Shown one piece after another: positions 63,087-64,000 of a stretch of 64,000 bases of DNA. The stretch lies in assembly GCF_014905175.1 (NCBI RefSeq), contig NC_057792.1, forward strand, positions 16,808,963 to 16,872,962. The letters run 5' to 3'. This stretch comes from Aphidius gifuensis (taxonomy: Eukaryota; Arthropoda; Insecta; Hymenoptera; Braconidae). Numbering within the stretch: the first letter of the stretch is position 1; the number at the start of each line of letters is the position of its first letter. The notes below the pieces were generated by a model. That model was given only the letters and a program-made list of their open reading frames with translations. It was not told the DNA's origin and did not search any database. Position numbers and translations under genes: made by a program.

Positions 63087-64000
63087 GTAAGTTTAATTTG
63101 ATTTAATTACTTGAACATAATTTACGTGTGTGTCTCTGGGAGTCTGGGTAGTTATTTATATTTGTATTTTATTTATTTATTTTTTTTTGCTCAATGTTGA
63201 CATGTGTGTTCTTGCTGATGATGAGCATCACACAGTCATGTGTTACTTACACTTTGTTAATGAAAGTTTAGTGTAACTCGTCTTGTTCCACTAAAACTTT
63301 CCAAAGTGTACACTTGCTGGAGTTAATTTCATTTGACAATTTCGAGTGGCAGATATATGTACAGTAGTGTGAGAAACCAGGTGGTAATACAGTAAATTTG
63401 ATGGTATAGGAGAAGGAAAAGTCCTTGTAATAATTTCTCAAATATATAACGATACATGAGGATGACACTTTCATAGATTTTACATGCGTTCAATAAATCT
63501 ATCCAGTTCAATTTAATTTTGTTATTTATGTCATAGATAAAATATAAATAACAAGTTTATTTTCATTTTATAATAACAATGAAATACTTTTTTTAATTAT
63601 TATTTTTAATCTTGATATATATTCACGAGGTGTTTTTTAAATTATCTATTTATAAAAAAATAAAATATACATTTTTTGTCTGGATAGCCGAGATAGGGAG
63701 ATGGAAAACTGTGTCACATCACTGGGATTATTTAATAATAATAATGATAAATAATAATATTTTAAAAAATAAAAATTACAATGGCATTTCCCAGACGATA
63801 AATTGTCCGTGCCCACACGACGATTGTTTTACTGAATTCTATGTGGTCACACGGGCGGTAGAATTATCATTTTATATTACGTAATTTTTTTTTTTTTTTT
63901 TATTAAACTTTTATTTATTTATATTTTCTTTCTTTCAATCGACAGGATATTAAACTTTTTTTTTTTCTATTTTTAAATTTATAAAGAGATTTAAAAATTT
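63087..64000 (+). other. intron of the Pro-rich gene, runs off the window
   Basis: It starts with GTAAGT. A less AT-rich part (63120-63480) has no splice-flanked plus-strand frame in phase 0. The open frame near 63680-63880 is not preceded by a usable acceptor in the right phase. The next exon is expected beyond the window. Confidence 0.5.

Overview
The window is nuclear DNA of an insect. It is very AT-rich (I estimate about three quarters or more A+T by eye), full of poly(A)/poly(T) tracts and TTTA/AATA microsatellites, and its genes have many introns with GT-AG borders, TATA boxes and arthropod-type initiators. The base composition and gene style would fit a parasitoid wasp or another AT-rich hymenopteran. 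That is inference; nothing in the window fixes the species.

The main content is a loose, same-strand (+) cluster of cuticular protein genes of the Rebers-Riddiford (R&R, chitin_bind_4) family. (A) 13215-20260 encodes a predicted 1,200-residue protein: signal peptide, short R&R domain, then a very long Gln/Asn-rich disordered tail. (B) 25303-30107 has its R&R domain near the C-terminus. (C) 33950-36471 is an RR-2 protein with an Asn/Gly/Tyr repeat tail. (D) 41916-44179 is an RR-2 paralogue of C with two possible 3' ends. (E) 59445 to beyond 63086 has a Pro-rich N-terminal half and continues past the visible exons. Four of the five (B-E) start with a first coding exon of only 3-7 codons, followed by a phase-0 intron inside the signal peptide. 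In the four genes whose R&R domain is visible (A-D), another phase-0 intron lies immediately before it. These short exons were found by matching ATG...GT cassettes to downstream hydrophobic exons. For A, C, D and E the chosen ATG is the first ATG after a TATA box.

Left edge (753-4963): the last four exons of a two-immunoglobulin-domain surface protein with a hydrophobic, possibly GPI-anchoring, C-terminus. Its 5' exons lie outside the window.

Between genes: 4964-13122, 20261-25302, 30108-33870, 36472-41851, 44180-49873 and 50532-59165 are AT-rich, with no convincing large exons. They do contain compositional islands, exon-like cassettes on both strands (37326-37395, 51486-51560, 52474-52514, 58379-58418), a recursive-splice-like site (24166/24167) and a small hypothetical membrane-protein ORF (49874-50531). 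No rRNA, tRNA, CRISPR or recognisable transposon was seen.

The R&R products would be secreted by epidermis and bind chitin through the R&R domain, while their low-complexity arms set cuticle mechanics. In several genes the donor after the R&R exon is weak, or a stop codon lies just past it. Short and long C-terminal isoforms are therefore a recurring possibility in this cluster.
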